A stretch of DNA of 64,000 nt from Sipunculus nudus (GCA_026874595.1 CM049318.1:42820456-42884455); one strand, 5' to 3'. Counted from the stretch's first letter, positions 36,600 to 51,004 are shown. The notes: generated from the sequence alone by a model not told the origin. Numbers and translations: made by a program.

Positions 36600-39500
36600 C
36601 TGTAAAGAACAAACAAGATGACCAGAGGTCACGCGCTTGCCGGAAAGAGAATTAATACAGACAGAGGGAAAGACAGGCAGTGGATGTGAAAACAGTCGTA
36701 TGAATGAGCAATGATGTGTAGGAGCAGAAACACAATGTTTATGTAGGTATGTAGGTATTGAATAGCTGGAGACGTTTCTAGTGTCAAAGTGACCAAGTTC
36801 AAACATTTTCGTGATATCTCGTTGCTGTTTGACAAGAAACAGTGAGAGGTTGTGAGATAAGTCATGTCTACCTTGTCACTGAATAACGAAAACTTGCCTC
36901 TGCAGCAGTAAATGATGCCAAGTTATAAAGATTCATACGAAATTGGGTTTATTCTCCACTGACCAGATATAGTGCGAGATTTGCAGTTGTCAAGCAAGGG
37001 AAATGTTACAAAATGCGGTAAACTAGATGTGTCTAGCTGTAAAAGTCGCAGTTATAAGCATTTCTGTAAAATCTCGTTTTTTTTCTTCTCCTTTGATGAG
37101 GATATGGTGCAGTATTTGGTGAGAATTTCCATTTTACAATATGAAACTTGGCATAGGTCGAAACTGGGCATAGGCCATGGAATGAAATAATTATCGTTTG
37201 ACTGCAAAAAGATGTGAAGAGCTTTCTGTTATTTTAACCAAGAAAATCTTGCTGTACCTAAGTCATCAACATACACCAGATGTGACAAAGAGTGGTAGGC
37301 TAGGTGACTCAAGGAAGATGTACCGGTAATAGTTTCAAAAAGATTCCTGCAAGATTGTGGCCTGTAGAATGCTATTTGTAAGACACAAGAACCAGCAAGG
37401 AGCTGAAATTCAGTTCCACTGACAGACATACTGACAAAGTGACACATCTGAGATAACATACCACTAGATATGCTGATGTAGAAGCTAAAGAGGAACAAAA
37501 TGATCTATAGTTTATGTAATTAAGGTTTTTAGTTTTGGAAATGTGGCCAAAAATTGTTGTAGTGGCTCGACTGCACCGCCCCCTAGCAGCCATATCCCCA
37601 AAATGAAGTCCCTTTCAAGATATTAGTATAAGACATTATGTACCCGTTTTGAAAAGGATTCTTGCAGTGGGACTGAGTGAGTGACAGTGCGGATGTGTGT
37701 GGTCGATCGAGTGAGTATGTGGGGGAGGAGGGGGGTGGGGGGGGGGGGGGGTGACTGTCTCCAATACATCCCCATTCAAGGATCTGTCCATGTCTCCAGT
37801 GGCTCAGTTATAAGCATTCTATAAAGTTACTTTTTTCTCGTTTGGCGAGATTTGGCGTGATCTGCAGTTTTTTCATGTCAAGCTTGTCAAATATTAGCAA
37901 ACACAGAAAAGCAGGCCTGTTTTGGCTGTAAAAGTCGCCGAGTTATAAGCATTTGAATGAAATCCTGATTTTTCTCGTACGACGAGATATCATGCGAGAT
38001 TTGCAGTTGTATCATGTCAAGTTGCCCAAATGTAACAAAATGCCGAAAACTAGAATAGTCTAGCTGTAAATGTCACCCAGTTATAAGGATTTCTGTGAAA
38101 TTCGGTTTTTTTTTTCCTCGTTTGAGGAGATAGTGTGCGAGTTTTGGCGTGATTCACAGGTCTGTCATTTCACACTGGCCATATGTTACGATATGCCGAC
38201 AACTAGACCTGTATAGCTGAGTTATTAGCATTTAGCTGACATTCTTTTTTTTTCTCGTTTCCGTAAAAGTCGCCGAGTTATAAGCATTCCCGTGAAATCT
38301 CTTATTTTTTCGTTTGACGAGATATAGTTCAAGATTTGGCAAGACGCAGTTTTATCATGTCAAGCTGGCCAAATGTTACGAAATGCCGAAATCTAGACCT
38401 GTACAGCTGTAAAAGTCGCCGAGTTATAAGCATTTGCGTGAAATCTCGTTTTTCCTCGCTGGACGAGATAAAGTCTGAGATTTGGCGAGATTTCCCGATT
38501 TGTCATGTCAGGCTTGTCAAATATTACAAAATGCCGAAAACTAGACCTGTCTAGCTGTAAAAATCGCCGTGTTATCAGCATTTGCGTGAAATCTCGTTTT
38601 TCCTCGCTTGACGAGATATAGTACGAGATTCGGCAAGACGAACAGTTTTATCATGTCAAGACGACCAAACGTTACGAAATGGCGAAAACTAGATCCGTCT
38701 AGCTGTAAAAGTCGCCGAAGCTTTTCCGTGAACTCTCGTTTTTTTCTCGTTTGACGAAATATGGTGCGAGATTTGGCCAGTTTTGTTGTTTTGTCATATC
38801 AAACTCTCCAAATGTTATGAAATTCCCAAAAGCTAGACCTGTCTAGCTTAAAAAGTCGCCGAGTTAAAAGCATTTACGTGAAATCTCATTTTTTCTCGTT
38901 TGACGAGATATAGTGCGAGATTTTGCAAGACATTTAGTATTATCATGTCAAACTAGCCATAAGCTACATAATGACAAAAACCAGACCTCTGTAGCTTAAA
39001 AATTGACAAAGATAGAAAATGTAGCGTGAATATTTCAAATTATCAAGTTTAACCCAAAAATGCGCAACCATGGTAACGGCAGAATTAAGTCAGGTACACA
39101 TCATAAGAAGAGCCATGGAATGACAAATAAAACAAGCTTTGGTTAAAGTGGCTACGACTGTTGTTACACAGTTATCGAGCAAAAACGGTATTGCATACTT
39201 TTCATGACCTTGACCTTAGGCCGATGTTGACCAAAAACTATAGGATTCCAGGGTTATCGGTTGTCAATTAACCCTTCAATTAAAAAGTTTCATGTCGATT
39301 GCTGCAAAATTGTGGACAGGAGAGCGTAGACAAACAAACAAACTAGACGATCTGAGGTCGAGAACTTGCCGGAAATAGAAATAAGAAAGTCAGACTAACA
39401 GACAACAAGCAGGAGAAAGGCAGGGAACATTTGGAACTAGTCAATTGAACAACCCCTATTCTTTGGGAGAAAGATGCATATCTTCATGTGGTTATATTGA

Positions 39501-39880
39501 TTTTCAAAAGTCACAGACAAGTTGCAGACGAGTAGACAGACAAAGAGACAGAGAGACGGAAAAAAACTCAAGGTGAAAGTCATGTACTCATGCCATAGTG
39601 AATTGAAAGCATGAATAAAATAAACCAGAGTCTATTCGAATAAATGTTCATATTTTGAATTTCGAGAATTGTAACCTATATTAGGTCACCAAGAGGATCA
39701 ACGCATTTTATCTAGTTTCAGATGCTGCAATGAAAATTGTGGCACAGTTTATAGTTTTGGAGATATTTTAAAATAATGATTACTGCAGCGCCATCTGGTG
39801 GTTATTTTCAAAATGATAAAAGTAAGTTTCGAGATATTTTATAATTATGTTTAATTTTTTTTTAATTATTATTATTATTA

Positions 39881-39913
<33 letters not shown>

Positions 39914-42900
39914 TATTATTATTATTATATTTGTATAATTTGTATTTAAACCCTACCCCCGATTGCAAACCTGTTAACCGTCCCTGATTTGACACACCCA
40001 CCTGCAAAACTGGGAATCCGTCCCCGATATTATAGTTGTGATTGTGTTTACTAGCAACACAATCTTTGCATTCAGTTACATTCGGGGGAGCCTCTCTCTT
40101 TGTTTGTTTAAAGGGATTACCCTTCAGAACAGGTCATTAAGCTCTCAATGCAGGGAAATCTTCAAAGTGCGTCCATAAAAAGCATGAAAAGAGGCCACAA
40201 CCAAAAACACAGGTGGGATCAATCCAAACTGATTCGTTTCACGGACGATCGCACACCCATAGAACAATGCTCCAACTGTCAAATGTAATGCCCCTGCCAA
40301 CATTTACAATCACATACTGCCGCCACTTATGGTCATATAAATGGGATGTACTTTCTTTATTTGAAGAAAACGATGCAAGATTTGAAGAAACTTACAATAT
40401 AATCATATATTGTGATCGACAGTGTAAGACGCTATCAATTGCTGAAAACTAAAGGTCTTCAGCATAAAAACAACAGAATAATAGGCGTTTCTTTGAATGG
40501 TCCCATGTTCTCGTTTGGCGAGAAATGGTGCGAGATATGACGAGATATTCACTTTTGTCACTTAAAACTAGTCAAGTGATTCTTGAACAATAGAAAAATA
40601 TTATCTCTAGCATTAAAATGAGGGGTATATAGACATTTGTTCGAAACTCGAATATTCCCGTTTGGCGGCAGATGATGCGAGATTTGGCGAGATTTGAAGT
40701 TAAATCATATTTAGCTCTTAAAAAGCTACCAAATGCTGAAAACTACTCCTCTTTAGCTTAAAAGGTGATCAAGTTATAAGCATTTCTGTGAAATCTCGCA
40801 ATTTCTCGTTTGACGATAAACCAAGCGAGATTTGATGAGATTTGCAATTGAATGACTTAAAACCAAGGGAATGCGGCCTTATGCAAAAAACTAGACCCTT
40901 GTAGCATAAATATTAACAGAGATAGAAGCGAAAAACATCATGGATTCAGATTGTCAAGTTTAACCCCAAAATTTGGTAACCATGGTAATGGCAGCACAAG
41001 GCCACAGGTGAGACGGAATAAGACAATGATCCTAGTTTTAGGTGCGACAAAAAAAATTGTTATATGCTTTATATTTTTTTAGATATTGCGGAAAAATGAT
41101 AAGTTGTAGTGTTTCCTTTACCACGCCCCCTGGTGGCTATTTTCAAAAAATGAAAAAACGAGTTTGAGATAATACAGAACAACAGAGAATATGTCACTTT
41201 CAGAAACTTAGCTGTAACACTGCGACCTCTAAATCGAATTTATTGAAATCTCGAAAAGTCTCATTTGACGAAAAATGGCGCGAGATTTTGCGAGACTTGC
41301 ATTACTTTCGCACAGAGCATATCAAATGCTACACAGTGCAGAAAACTAGATCTCTCTAACTTAAAAAATGAGAAAAAATTGAGGGAAATTTTCGAATTTG
41401 CTGATTTTCCCCTATAAATACGTTACCATGTTAACCATTGACCAAGAACATAATTAGGAATAAAATGAGCTAAAGATTAAGCCGCTACGATTATTATTGA
41501 CAAAGATATGAAGAAAAAACCAATTTAAGGTTTTTTGGTGACCCTGACCTTGACCTATGACAGATCATGGCCAAAAACAATAGGCTTCGAGGAGAACCGA
41601 TCTTACACTTTTTCTATAAGTTTCAAAGCGATTGACTGAAAATTATGGCCTGTAGCGCGAGGACAAACAGACAAACAAACTAGTCGACCAGAGGTCGAAC
41701 GCTTGCCGGAAGTGGCCGGAAATAAGGCAGCGAAACAGACGGACAGTTACAAAGCAGACAGACAGGAAACATTTTGATCTGATCAAATGAAAAACCCCTG
41801 TCATGGAGGAAACAGCTAGAAACACATCTTTATGTGGTTTGGCTTATTTTCAAAAGTCGCAGATGAGTAGACAGACGAACAGACAGACAGTCGGAAAAAA
41901 ATCCAAGTCAGGGCCATGTAATCATGCCATAGAGAATGGAAAGCATGAATAAAATAAGCCACAGTCTATAAGAATAAATCTTTAAATCTTTATTCTTATT
42001 TCGAATTTCAAGAATGGTAACCTTTATTAAGTCACCATGGTAATGGAAGAATATGACGGAGTCCCCCCGAGAATAAACACATTAAATCTAGTTTCAGATG
42101 CTGACACTGACTATTGTTTTGGAGATATAGAACAATAATGATTGCTGCATTGCCATCTGGCGGCTATTTTCTAAAAGGAAAAAAAATTAGTTCCCAGATA
42201 TTTTTTTTATTATATATATTTGATGTATAATTAAAATTTAACCCCTGCAGAATATGACAGAGTCCCCAGGAGGATAAACGCATTAAATCTAGTATCAGAT
42301 GCTGCAATCAATGTTGTGACAGTGTGCATAGTTTTGTAGATATGGCACAATTATGATTGCTGCAGCGCCATCTGGTGGCTATTTTCTAAAAGAAAAAAAA
42401 ATAAGTTTCGAAATATTTTATGTTTTATTATTAATATTGGATGTATATTTAAAATTTAACCCCTGCCCCCCAACTGCTAAACCAGGGACCCGCCCATATT
42501 ATGACACACCCAACTTCAAAATCGGGGATCCGTCCCTGGTTTGAAAGATTTGCCAGTGGTTCCTGGCAACACAAGTGGCCGCACAAGGGGACACAATGAA
42601 AATAACAGGTGTGATCAATTCAAATTTAGCGGCTTTTGCCCTCTATCCAATGCTGCTTTGTGAAAATCATGGACGACCGCGCACGCCAACTTGCAACTGT
42701 AATGGCCTTGCCGGCACTTACCAGTTAACCCTGAAGCCACTTGTGCTCATGGCAATTGGATGTCTCTTAATCATTTTATAAAAAAAAGGCGACATTTGAC
42801 GAGAAATGCTATATAAACACATAATGTGACTGAGAGTGTCAGACGCTGTCACATGCTGAAAACTATATGTCTTTAGTGTAAAAAATGACAGCATTATAGG

Positions 42901-44170
42901 CATTTGTTTAAATGGTCCCCTGTTCTCGTTTGACGACAAAAGGTGCGAGATTCGACGAGATATTCACTTGTGTAACTTTAATCTACTAAAACATCCTGGA
43001 ACAATAACAAACTAGACCCTTGTAGAATTAAAATATCCGAGATACAGATATTTGTTTGAAATCTCGAATTTCTCGTTTGGTATGAGATGATGCGAGATTG
43101 GGCGAGATTTGCAATTCATTCATATTAAGCTCTAAAAAAGCTACCACATGCTGAAAACAACTCCTCTTTAGCTTAAAAGGTGATCAGGTTATAAGCATTT
43201 CTGTGAAATCTCGTAATTTCTCGTTTGGCAATAAACCGAGCGAGATTTGATGAGATTTGCAACTGAATGACTTAGAACCAAGGGAATGCTGCCTTATGCA
43301 AATAACTAGACCCTTGTAGCATAAATATTAACAGAGATAGAAGCAAAAAACATCATGTTTTCAGATTGTCAAGTTTAACCCCAAAATTTGGTAACCATGG
43401 TAACGGCAGCACAAGGCTATATATACGAAGGAATAAGGCAATGATCCTAGTTTAAGATGCGACAAAAAAATTGTTATATGCTTAATATTTTTTTAGATAT
43501 TGCGGAAAAAATTATAAGTTGTAGTGTTTCCAGTACCACGCCCCCTGGTGGCTATTTTCGAAAACTTAAAAAATAATTTCGAGATATTTATAAATAACAC
43601 AAAATACAAAATCATTGTTGAAAAATTACGACCTCTAGGTCATATTTAATGAAATCTCGAAAAATCTCATTTGACGAGAAATGGTGCAAGATTCTGCGAG
43701 ACCTGCAATTGTATCATATATAACTGACTAAACACTACCTAATGCAAAAAAACTAAACCTCGCTAGCTTTAATAATGACAAAGCTAGAAAAAAAATCAAA
43801 TTTCATGAACTTTCCCCCAAAATTGCGTATCCAAGGTAACAGCAGAATGGAACGATTTTGCAGTGAGACTAGTTGCCATCTAGTGACGACTATTTTGAGC
43901 TACTGCTTGAGTGGCTGCGACTATTTTTAACAAAGTTATGATGAAAAACCTTATTATGAGGGGTGTCAGTGACCTTGACCTTGACCTTTGACCGATCATG
44001 ACCAAAAACAATAGGGCTCTGTTGTAGACGATTATATAATAACTATATGAATTTTCAGAGCGATTGCTTGAAAATTGTGGCCTGTAGAGCGCGGACAAAC
44101 AAACAGACAAATGGACATACGGAACTGACCAACATACTTGCCGAAATCGAAGATTTCCGGCAAGCAACAA
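36600..44170 (+). repeat. Macro-repeat, about 2.4-kb units with 180-bp sub-repeats
   Basis: The landmark 'gaggtcgaacgcttgccgga' (variants) occurs at about 36625, 39352 and 41692, and a related end at 44135, so unit spacing is 2.3-2.7 kb. Within units, 'tctcgtttgacgagatatag' with 'tgcgagatttggc', 'aactagacctgtctagctgt' and 'gagttataagcattt' recur every 180 bp or so, about ten times at 36960-39000 and fewer in 40490-41000 and 42900-43340. Also repeated are 'gcgccatctggtggctattt' and 'aaccatggtaacggcagcac'. No protein-coding signal was found. It is the same family as 1-540 and 16030-16260. Confidence 0.8.
39868..39930. repeat. (TTA)n microsatellite
   Basis: About 20 TTA/ATT units with two interruptions. 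Confidence 0.9.
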
Positions 44171-44456
44171 AATTGTCTTGAAAATAAAAGCGACATGTTG
44201 TAATGCTTTGACGCCAAATTGCCCAGTTTCAGGAACAACTGCAAAGAAACTGTTTTAATAAATATCAATACAGCTTTTATATTAATCCGAGTAAAATCAA
44301 TTATAAATATGTATCATCAGTAAAAACATAGTCCAAGTTCACAGAGAGAGAGTCATATGTTATACGTAACATACATCTTAAAACGTTGTTATTATTAAAA
44401 AAACAAACATTTCTTTTAAACTGAGCAAATGGTGTCTAATATACACGCACATTTTC

Positions 44457-44547
<91 letters not shown>

Positions 44548-44697
44548 AGACATGGATCACTTTGACCCCCCCCCCCCACCCCACCCCCCTACCCCTTAGA
44601 CACCGATTTTCACTTAGTTTTTTTTTTAGCCAGGATAATAAGCCGTCATAATCTGCATGTTTGCCATTGAATTGGTGGTGGGTGTATGGGTGCCATG
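44171..44697. other. Spacer with long (TA)n tract
   Basis: A TA tract runs from about 44461 to 44545 with one 'tacata' interruption, followed by a C-rich stretch at 44566-44595. No gene. Confidence 0.5.
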
Positions 44698-45310
44698 TGT
44701 TACGGAACCTAATATAAACAGATCACGTATGCGTGATGAACACAAATTTTGTAATGGAGATAAAAAAAATCAGATTCTGCAAAACTAGGCAGGGTGAAAT
44801 GTCTAGGGGAATGAATAAAGAAGTCAGTGTTTTTTTTCTTAACAAATAACTATAATTTATTCTTAAAACAACCCTATATACAATGCACTAAATCAATGCA
44901 ATTATACAGTAAAACAGCTGTATTACAACAAATCAAAACAATCATAGAGAAAATAATGTATGCGCACAGTACCTGGATACCAACACCATCACAATAATAA
45001 GTCCTTTAAATGTAAACTCTCGGAGAATGACAGTCCAGTGGAAAGTTCTTGCAACAACCAGAAAGTAAACTGAAGTCCAAATGTATAAAATCCAGAAAAG
45101 GTCCTAGAATCTGACACACACTTCTGCGTCCGCTGGAATCTGCTCTGCTGTTCTCTCTGCCCCGCCGTTCTAAATCACAGTCCCTTTATATACCTTAGCA
45201 CCCCAAGCCGAGAATTTTCCACTTCTCGAACAGTCTATAAGATCTTGCACAATCACAGTAAACACGCGCTTCAGGAATTCTCTAGAAAAACAGCGCCGTG
45301 CATCGCTACA
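44698..45310 (-). mobile_element. Solo LTR, family A, minus strand
   Basis: The plus-strand sequence starts TGTTACGGAACC and ends GCTACA, so the minus-strand LTR begins TGTAGC and ends GTAACA. It aligns along its whole length with 11035-11689 in inverse orientation, including 'ctgacttctttattcattcc' and the TATA region near 45184. Compared with 10863-11689 it lacks about the first 170 bp. Clear target duplications are not visible (ccatg on the left, aaaac on the right), and no internal retrotransposon sequence is attached. Confidence 0.8.
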
Positions 45311-45314
45311 AAAA

Positions 45315-45411
45315 CGTGCCCGACCCCCTCTGGGCGGACACCCCGGTATAGCGGACAAATCGTCCGGTCCCGTGAGTGTCCGCTATAGAGGGGCTTCCTT
45401 ATATTTTGATT
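45315..45411. mobile_element. pogo/Tigger-like terminal remnant
   Basis: 'ccccctctgggcggacaccc' and 'tatagcggaca' are followed 19 nt later by the inverse 'tgtccgctata' and 'gaggggcttcc'. This resembles the inner ends of pogo/Tigger-type Tc1/mariner elements, which carry 'tatagcggacac'-like repeats near their termini. It is too short to encode anything and lies directly beside the solo LTR. Confidence 0.5.
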
Positions 45412-48400
45412 AGTCATTGTCTATTTGTTAATTTCAAAGTTGACATGCGGATTCGGATGTTGCATTCCTAATACAGCAAATGTTTTATTTTGCAAAAATG
45501 GCATACAAACATTAATTTTCCACATGTATTTTTATTTTAAGATCTGTACTCACTATATGACATGTGTGATGCTGTATTTGTATCTTCAGCTAAAAAACAA
45601 CACAAAAACCACTGGAACAGGTTAGGGTATGAGGGTAACGGGTAACGGGCTTTTTTTGCGCAGCTATATGCACATGTTGTTAGAGGTTTTGTGGATCACT
45701 GCAGGTAACATGCAAAAGTGTATGAAATGTGATACTAAGTTAAATCCTCATATATTTTGTAAAAAAAATAAATATAAGCAAATTACTATTATGTATATCC
45801 AAGCATATTAAATTAAAATGATTGTTTACTTCTTTCATATGCATTGCAGGGGAGCAAATTCTAATCCAGGCATTTTCGAACACCCCCCCCCCCACACACA
45901 CACACTTGAAACAGGTTGAACCACATTTGCCTCCATTATCTCAATATAATGTAATAGATGTTATCATTGGTGGATCCAGGACCCAAGTTCAGCGTCCTGA
46001 AAATTGGGGTTCAGTGTTTTCAGTAATTCACAACTCCCTGTCTAATGTGTGTACGGGGTGAGGAGGTTGGGCGTTGGAGGGCGTCCCCCTTATTTGTTAT
46101 AGGAGATTAACTATCTAAGCAACATGATAGCGATTTGAGAATAAAATATCAAGGAATACCTCTTCAGAAACCAACAAGAAGTAAAAATGTGCTTTCCTTA
46201 AAAATTCTATATAACCTGTATGATTTTCTATTTGAGAGTTTAATCCCCGAGTACCTCAGTGTCATTGAAACGAGGGAATCATATTATTATCAGTTACTTT
46301 TGCTATTTTACTTATTCTGAAACCTTGCATTTCATTGATATTTGAGGAACTTAGTGACACTGTGACACGTTATTGTTAACAACTTATATTTGTTTCATGA
46401 ATTGCTGATAAAGCCTATGTCCCCCTGATTGAAAAAGTGTGTTGGGGGGGGGGGGGGGGGGGGGAATATGGTCATATGGTATGTCCCCCTTGGTTGATAA
46501 AGTGTGTGGGGAGCATATATGGTATGTCCCCCCTCGTTGAAAAAGTGTGTGTTGGGGGGGGGGACACTGTCCCAAATCAGAGCGGATTAAAACATATAAC
46601 GGAAAATTATACAGCATAAAAATACAGAGAGCATACCGAATTCATACCAGGTATAAAAAAATTAAGAAATTGTACCTTGACAGTAGACTACTACTATAAA
46701 CCCTACACATACAGTAAAAAAGTGTTATACAGAGAAATTAAGAACAATTATAATTATCATAATGGTAACACCTTTTGCGTTAAGATTTGAACTCGGACCA
46801 ATTAATAATATACCTTTTAAATCTAAATAAGTTTTCAGCACATTTGTAATGACTAGGTAGGTTGTTCCATAGAACAGCTGCAATATACTTAACACAATGT
46901 ATACCAAAATGTGTAGTGTTAACTCAGGAAATAATTAGGTCAATATTAGATCTTTTCCCCTGTAATAATTTTGCATGAGTTTTTTACAAACTCATATATT
47001 TGTATATATATAAAACTTGTGAGCACGGCTACATATAAGTAACAATGCATGATATTCCGTATATTCCAGAAATCTCTATAAAATGTAATAACAATCTATG
47101 TTTGGTTTTTAAACGGCCAAAGGGACAGGGTTAAACTATGACTCAAAAGGGTACAGCTTATAGCAAGGTATAGCTTATGATAAACGACTTCAGGTTGCAA
47201 AGGGCTCTGTGAACAAATGACCGGCCAAGGACTGGGTCGTAGGTAGGCTGACGAATTAATAGCAAGAATTTATCGGCTCGAGCCAGCGGTCGCTTAGCGT
47301 ATTGTTTCCCAACATCTTTTGACCGCAAGTGATGAGAGCTTCTGTCTGTGAAACCATGGTTCTGCAGGGAGCGTGAGTTTTGGTCGTTTGGTGTACCTAA
47401 CCTCCCGTCATTCATCACGACGCCCATGTCAAACCGCATTCCAGCCAATCGTGTTGTTTTTCAGGAAGGACTCGTGGGTATTACACCATTAATCATGAAT
47501 GTCATGCTTAATCCTTTCACTCCCAAGTGTCCACGCTCCAAACAGAAAGCATATCCCGTGCTTTTACTAATGCGGGCGGTATCGTCTGTCATATTTCCAT
47601 TGTAGGCCGGCTCCGGACAAACTAGTTTTCCTGCCTCCGGCCTGTGTTCTGGTTTTGCTCGGGTTATTTGATGGAGTGTAACTAATCACCCTAACTTCTT
47701 TGAGAGACTCACCCACCACCAAAGCGATTGTCGAGTTCCCATGTTTGGAGTTTGCAATGAAAATTGATGCCCGTCGCCTAGTCAGACGACATTGTGCCAT
47801 GATTCAATTAAAGACTTAAATTCCCTGACAGTGATGTATGGGTTTCCAACAGAATTACTACTTTATCTTTTCGAAATAAAATTAAAACACAGAGTGTTGT
47901 AGCGATGACGTCAGACGTCAGGAGCGGGGCGTCTATCCCGTCCGTCATCTTATAAAAGAAACCTAGTTTAAGAAAGTCATCAGCCATCTGGCCCGCTGGC
48001 ATCCATTTTCATAGCCAGACTACCCATTTGTTGTGATACGATTTATTCATATTTAATTTACTTATCTCCTTATAATCAATCCATAACAGAAAAAATATCA
48101 CGTGACCCATCATTAAACCAAATGCATTTTTTTCCATATAATTTTAAAATGAGCAGATAAGTAATTTATTTAAAAATTTGGAAGTAGAACATTTAGTTTA
48201 AGTCGGCATGTCCAAATGCTTTTCTTAATAATTGCTGAGGTGGTATTATTAAGGGGTATTACTAGATGATAAAAAAAATGGAGGAATACCAAAAGAAAAA
48301 TCATTATAGTAAAATCTATCGAACAATGGACGCATTTCAACAAGCACCAGTCTTTACATCGTCACGAATACGGCGACATTTTATGACTGGAGTTTCACTT

Positions 48401-48426
48401 AGTCGTGTGTAGTAAACGATTGTACG
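45412..48426. other. Unassigned spacer with G-rich short repeats
   Basis: At 46415-46570 three units of about 50 bp repeat 'tatgtcccccttggttgat' with 'aaaagtgtgtgttggggg', including a G21 run. A C/CA tract is at about 45883-45904. No convincing gene was found; the open frame at 47348-47605 has no known motif. Confidence 0.4.
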
Positions 48427-48572
48427 AGTACATGAGGCCGGTACATATAACGAGTACATGAGGCGGGTTTATATAACCAGTACATGAGGCGGGTACCCGT
48501 AACGAGTACATGAGGCGGATACATGTAACTAGTACATGAGGCGGGTACATGTAACGAGTACATGAGGCGGCT
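48427..48572 (+). repeat. Minisatellite, 26-bp unit
   Basis: Six units starting 'agtacatgaggcgggtacat' with exact 26-bp spacing (48427, 48453, 48479 and so on). Confidence 0.95.
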
Positions 48573-49310
48573 ACTTGGGTTCCCATGCACCACACGGTAT
48601 ATTTCAAACCTACATTTTTATATTCCTCAGAGTGTATATTTAACGGATTATGATGAGTTTCCTAGGGGTTTCGTGTGGCGGCCATCATGGTTCCAATCTT
48701 TGATTTTGGATGAAAATGCAGAATCCTCTTAACTTTTGGACAAGACATAAAAAGACAAATCCTCCCATTTTTCCATGCAATTCTAGCACGAGAAATCGAT
48801 TGGGATGGAATGTTTTTATGATTGAAACAAAATTTATGCATATCTGTCGAAAAAAAAATGAAAATAATATGTATATCTGTCACTCAAAATGTAGCAGGGA
48901 TACAGCATCAGCTTGCCCAAAGAGTAAAAGAGTAATAATATAAAGTAATTAATATCTCATTTTGTGGTATATTTAGATTTTTTTTAATTGGAATGCAGTT
49001 CAGACAAAAGGTGTGAATTAAAAAGTGGTTGTAAAATGCTGATGATCTATAGCCATACTTTTGCCTGGGAAGGTAGAAAAGTGCAAATGCAATCCCGATA
49101 GACCAGTTTATGAGAAAAATTCGATAATTAACATCATCCCATATTTCACACTTTTTTAAATCAGATAGGGGAATATTTTAAACAACTTATTTTACTTATC
49201 TCAACATCATAATGCAGAGTACGGCAGGGCTGTATCTTAGTGATGATGATACCCAACTTTAGCATTCTTACAGTTTAATGGTCGATTTAATTGTGAAAAA
49301 AGTCATGGTA
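48573..49310. other. Unassigned spacer
   Basis: No gene-like signal seen. Confidence 0.4.
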
Positions 49311-50077
49311 TGTATCAGTTTATTATGCGCCTGGCGTTCTGATTCGATTTAGGCTCAAGCCCTGGGCGTTGCTATGGGAACCGCACTGGTTGAACCCTGG
49401 CGTTTAGAGACACAGCGCTCGTTGTAGTCTAAAATTTTCGGGTCTGTTTATGCGCTTTGTGCGCTTGTGTATTGTTGTGTTTGGAATGTTCGTGAAAATG
49501 GAAGTTTCTGGGCTTCGGGTGACAAAGCTATAAATTGGGGCTGTGTTTAGAGTCAGCAGAGAGAAAAATACCAGCGGACACGGAAGAGTGTGACTCTCTC
49601 GTCAGTGTTTTTGGGACCTTTCCGATAATTGCAGAACTTACAAATCTTCTACGGATTTTATACAGACTTTATATACGGATTGTCTTCAGTTTGACTTTGG
49701 GATTATTATCAAAACTTCATTTTTGGATTACAACAGATTGTTTTTGAGAATAAATCGGACTATTCTTTGAGAAGATTTACATGAACTGTTCATCATGATT
49801 ATTTTTGTTAAAGGACTCTTGTTGAGCTGTGACAGTGGTGGTATCCAGAAATCAAAGCCTAGGATCCGGACACTCTGGTACTGTACATTTTTATTATTGT
49901 TATTGTTATATTGTTAGGATTGTTTTAAGAATAAATTATAATTATTTGTTAACAAAAAACACTGACTTCTTTATTCATTCACGTTGCCTAATGTTGCAGA
50001 ATCTGATTTTTTTATCTCTGTAACAACATTTATGCTCGTCACTATTACGTGATCTGTTGTTATTAGGTCCCGTCACA
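49311..50077 (+). mobile_element. Solo LTR, family B
   Basis: Aligns with the 5' LTR at 22522-23340, from 'tgtatcagtttattatgcgc' to 'ggtcccgtcaca'. TATA-like 'ctataaattgggg' lies near 49530. Shared 3' landmarks are 'agaataaattataattattt' and 'gttaacaaaaaacactgact'. No gag sequence follows, so it is a solo LTR. Compared with the 22.5-kb copy it has small internal deletions near 49900-49990. No target duplication could be recognised. Confidence 0.85.
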
Positions 50078-51004
50078 TTCTATATTCACAAGTTTGAATA
50101 GTACATGATCGGGAGAACTGCCAGCTAGCAAGGACGTTTATATTACACGGGAGTGGCAGTCAGCTCGGTGTCTCTACCCGTCTGAGTGATGTCTGTACTC
50201 TCCTACTGATTCACTTGATCAGCTTTAAGTACTCAATACAGACGATTCACCAGACCATCTGATTCACCGGATCGCCAAGATACAAAATCTGTCTATAACA
50301 GAGTCAGTCAGGCTTATGCAGAATACAGGTAACAGGCTATCATGCCACGTGACTCCTGATGAAACCTGAACAAAATGCTCAACATGAAAAAACTTGTCAG
50401 CTTAGCAACAATCACCCACCCCTGCTCACCTGAATGTTTCTTTAAGAGAAGATAGGACGAGGTGGAGGAGTATACATTACAGGGTCTTCTCTACACCCCC
50501 AAGTTGGAGAGAAATCACAAGCCAAAGGAGAAAAGTGAGAAGCTGATCGAAGGCCCGCTTTTGAAACCATGGTATTTAATGAGTGGAATACATTTCCTCA
50601 CTTAATCCAGGTGGAAGCATAACTTTTAAACATAAAGTGATTTACACATATAAGCTGTATTCAAAAGGCAGGTTTGATGAAGCTGTCCTGATACATTCTG
50701 AGATAATCAAGAGGGAGATGATGTCAGATCCCTGGTCTACAAAGGTGACCGTCAAGTGGCAAGTTACAAGGTAAACTCCTCTTCCACATATGGTGAGGTT
50801 CCTCAGTCAAATCATCTCTGGGGATGTAGATGTCGGAAATGCACCGTATAGAGGCTGAGTATATAACAAAACAGCCCCCTTTCACAAGCGATCAGAATGT
50901 ACAGCACTGTCAGAACTGGTATACGAGTTTTATATTATGCTATCTGCTCTAATGGCACAATGCTGAGCGTTCTCTTTTGTATTCCATAACAAGAAGGCCG
51001 TGTC
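50078..51004. other. Unassigned spacer
   Basis: A 63-codon frame at 50583-50774 is followed by a possible continuation, but I recognise no domain and see no convincing splice context. It may be a chance frame or an old gene fragment. Confidence 0.3.

Noticed and set aside
44693-45315. Target-site duplication for the minus-strand solo LTR
   Set aside because: The flanking five bases (ccatg and aaaac) do not match, so no duplication can be claimed.
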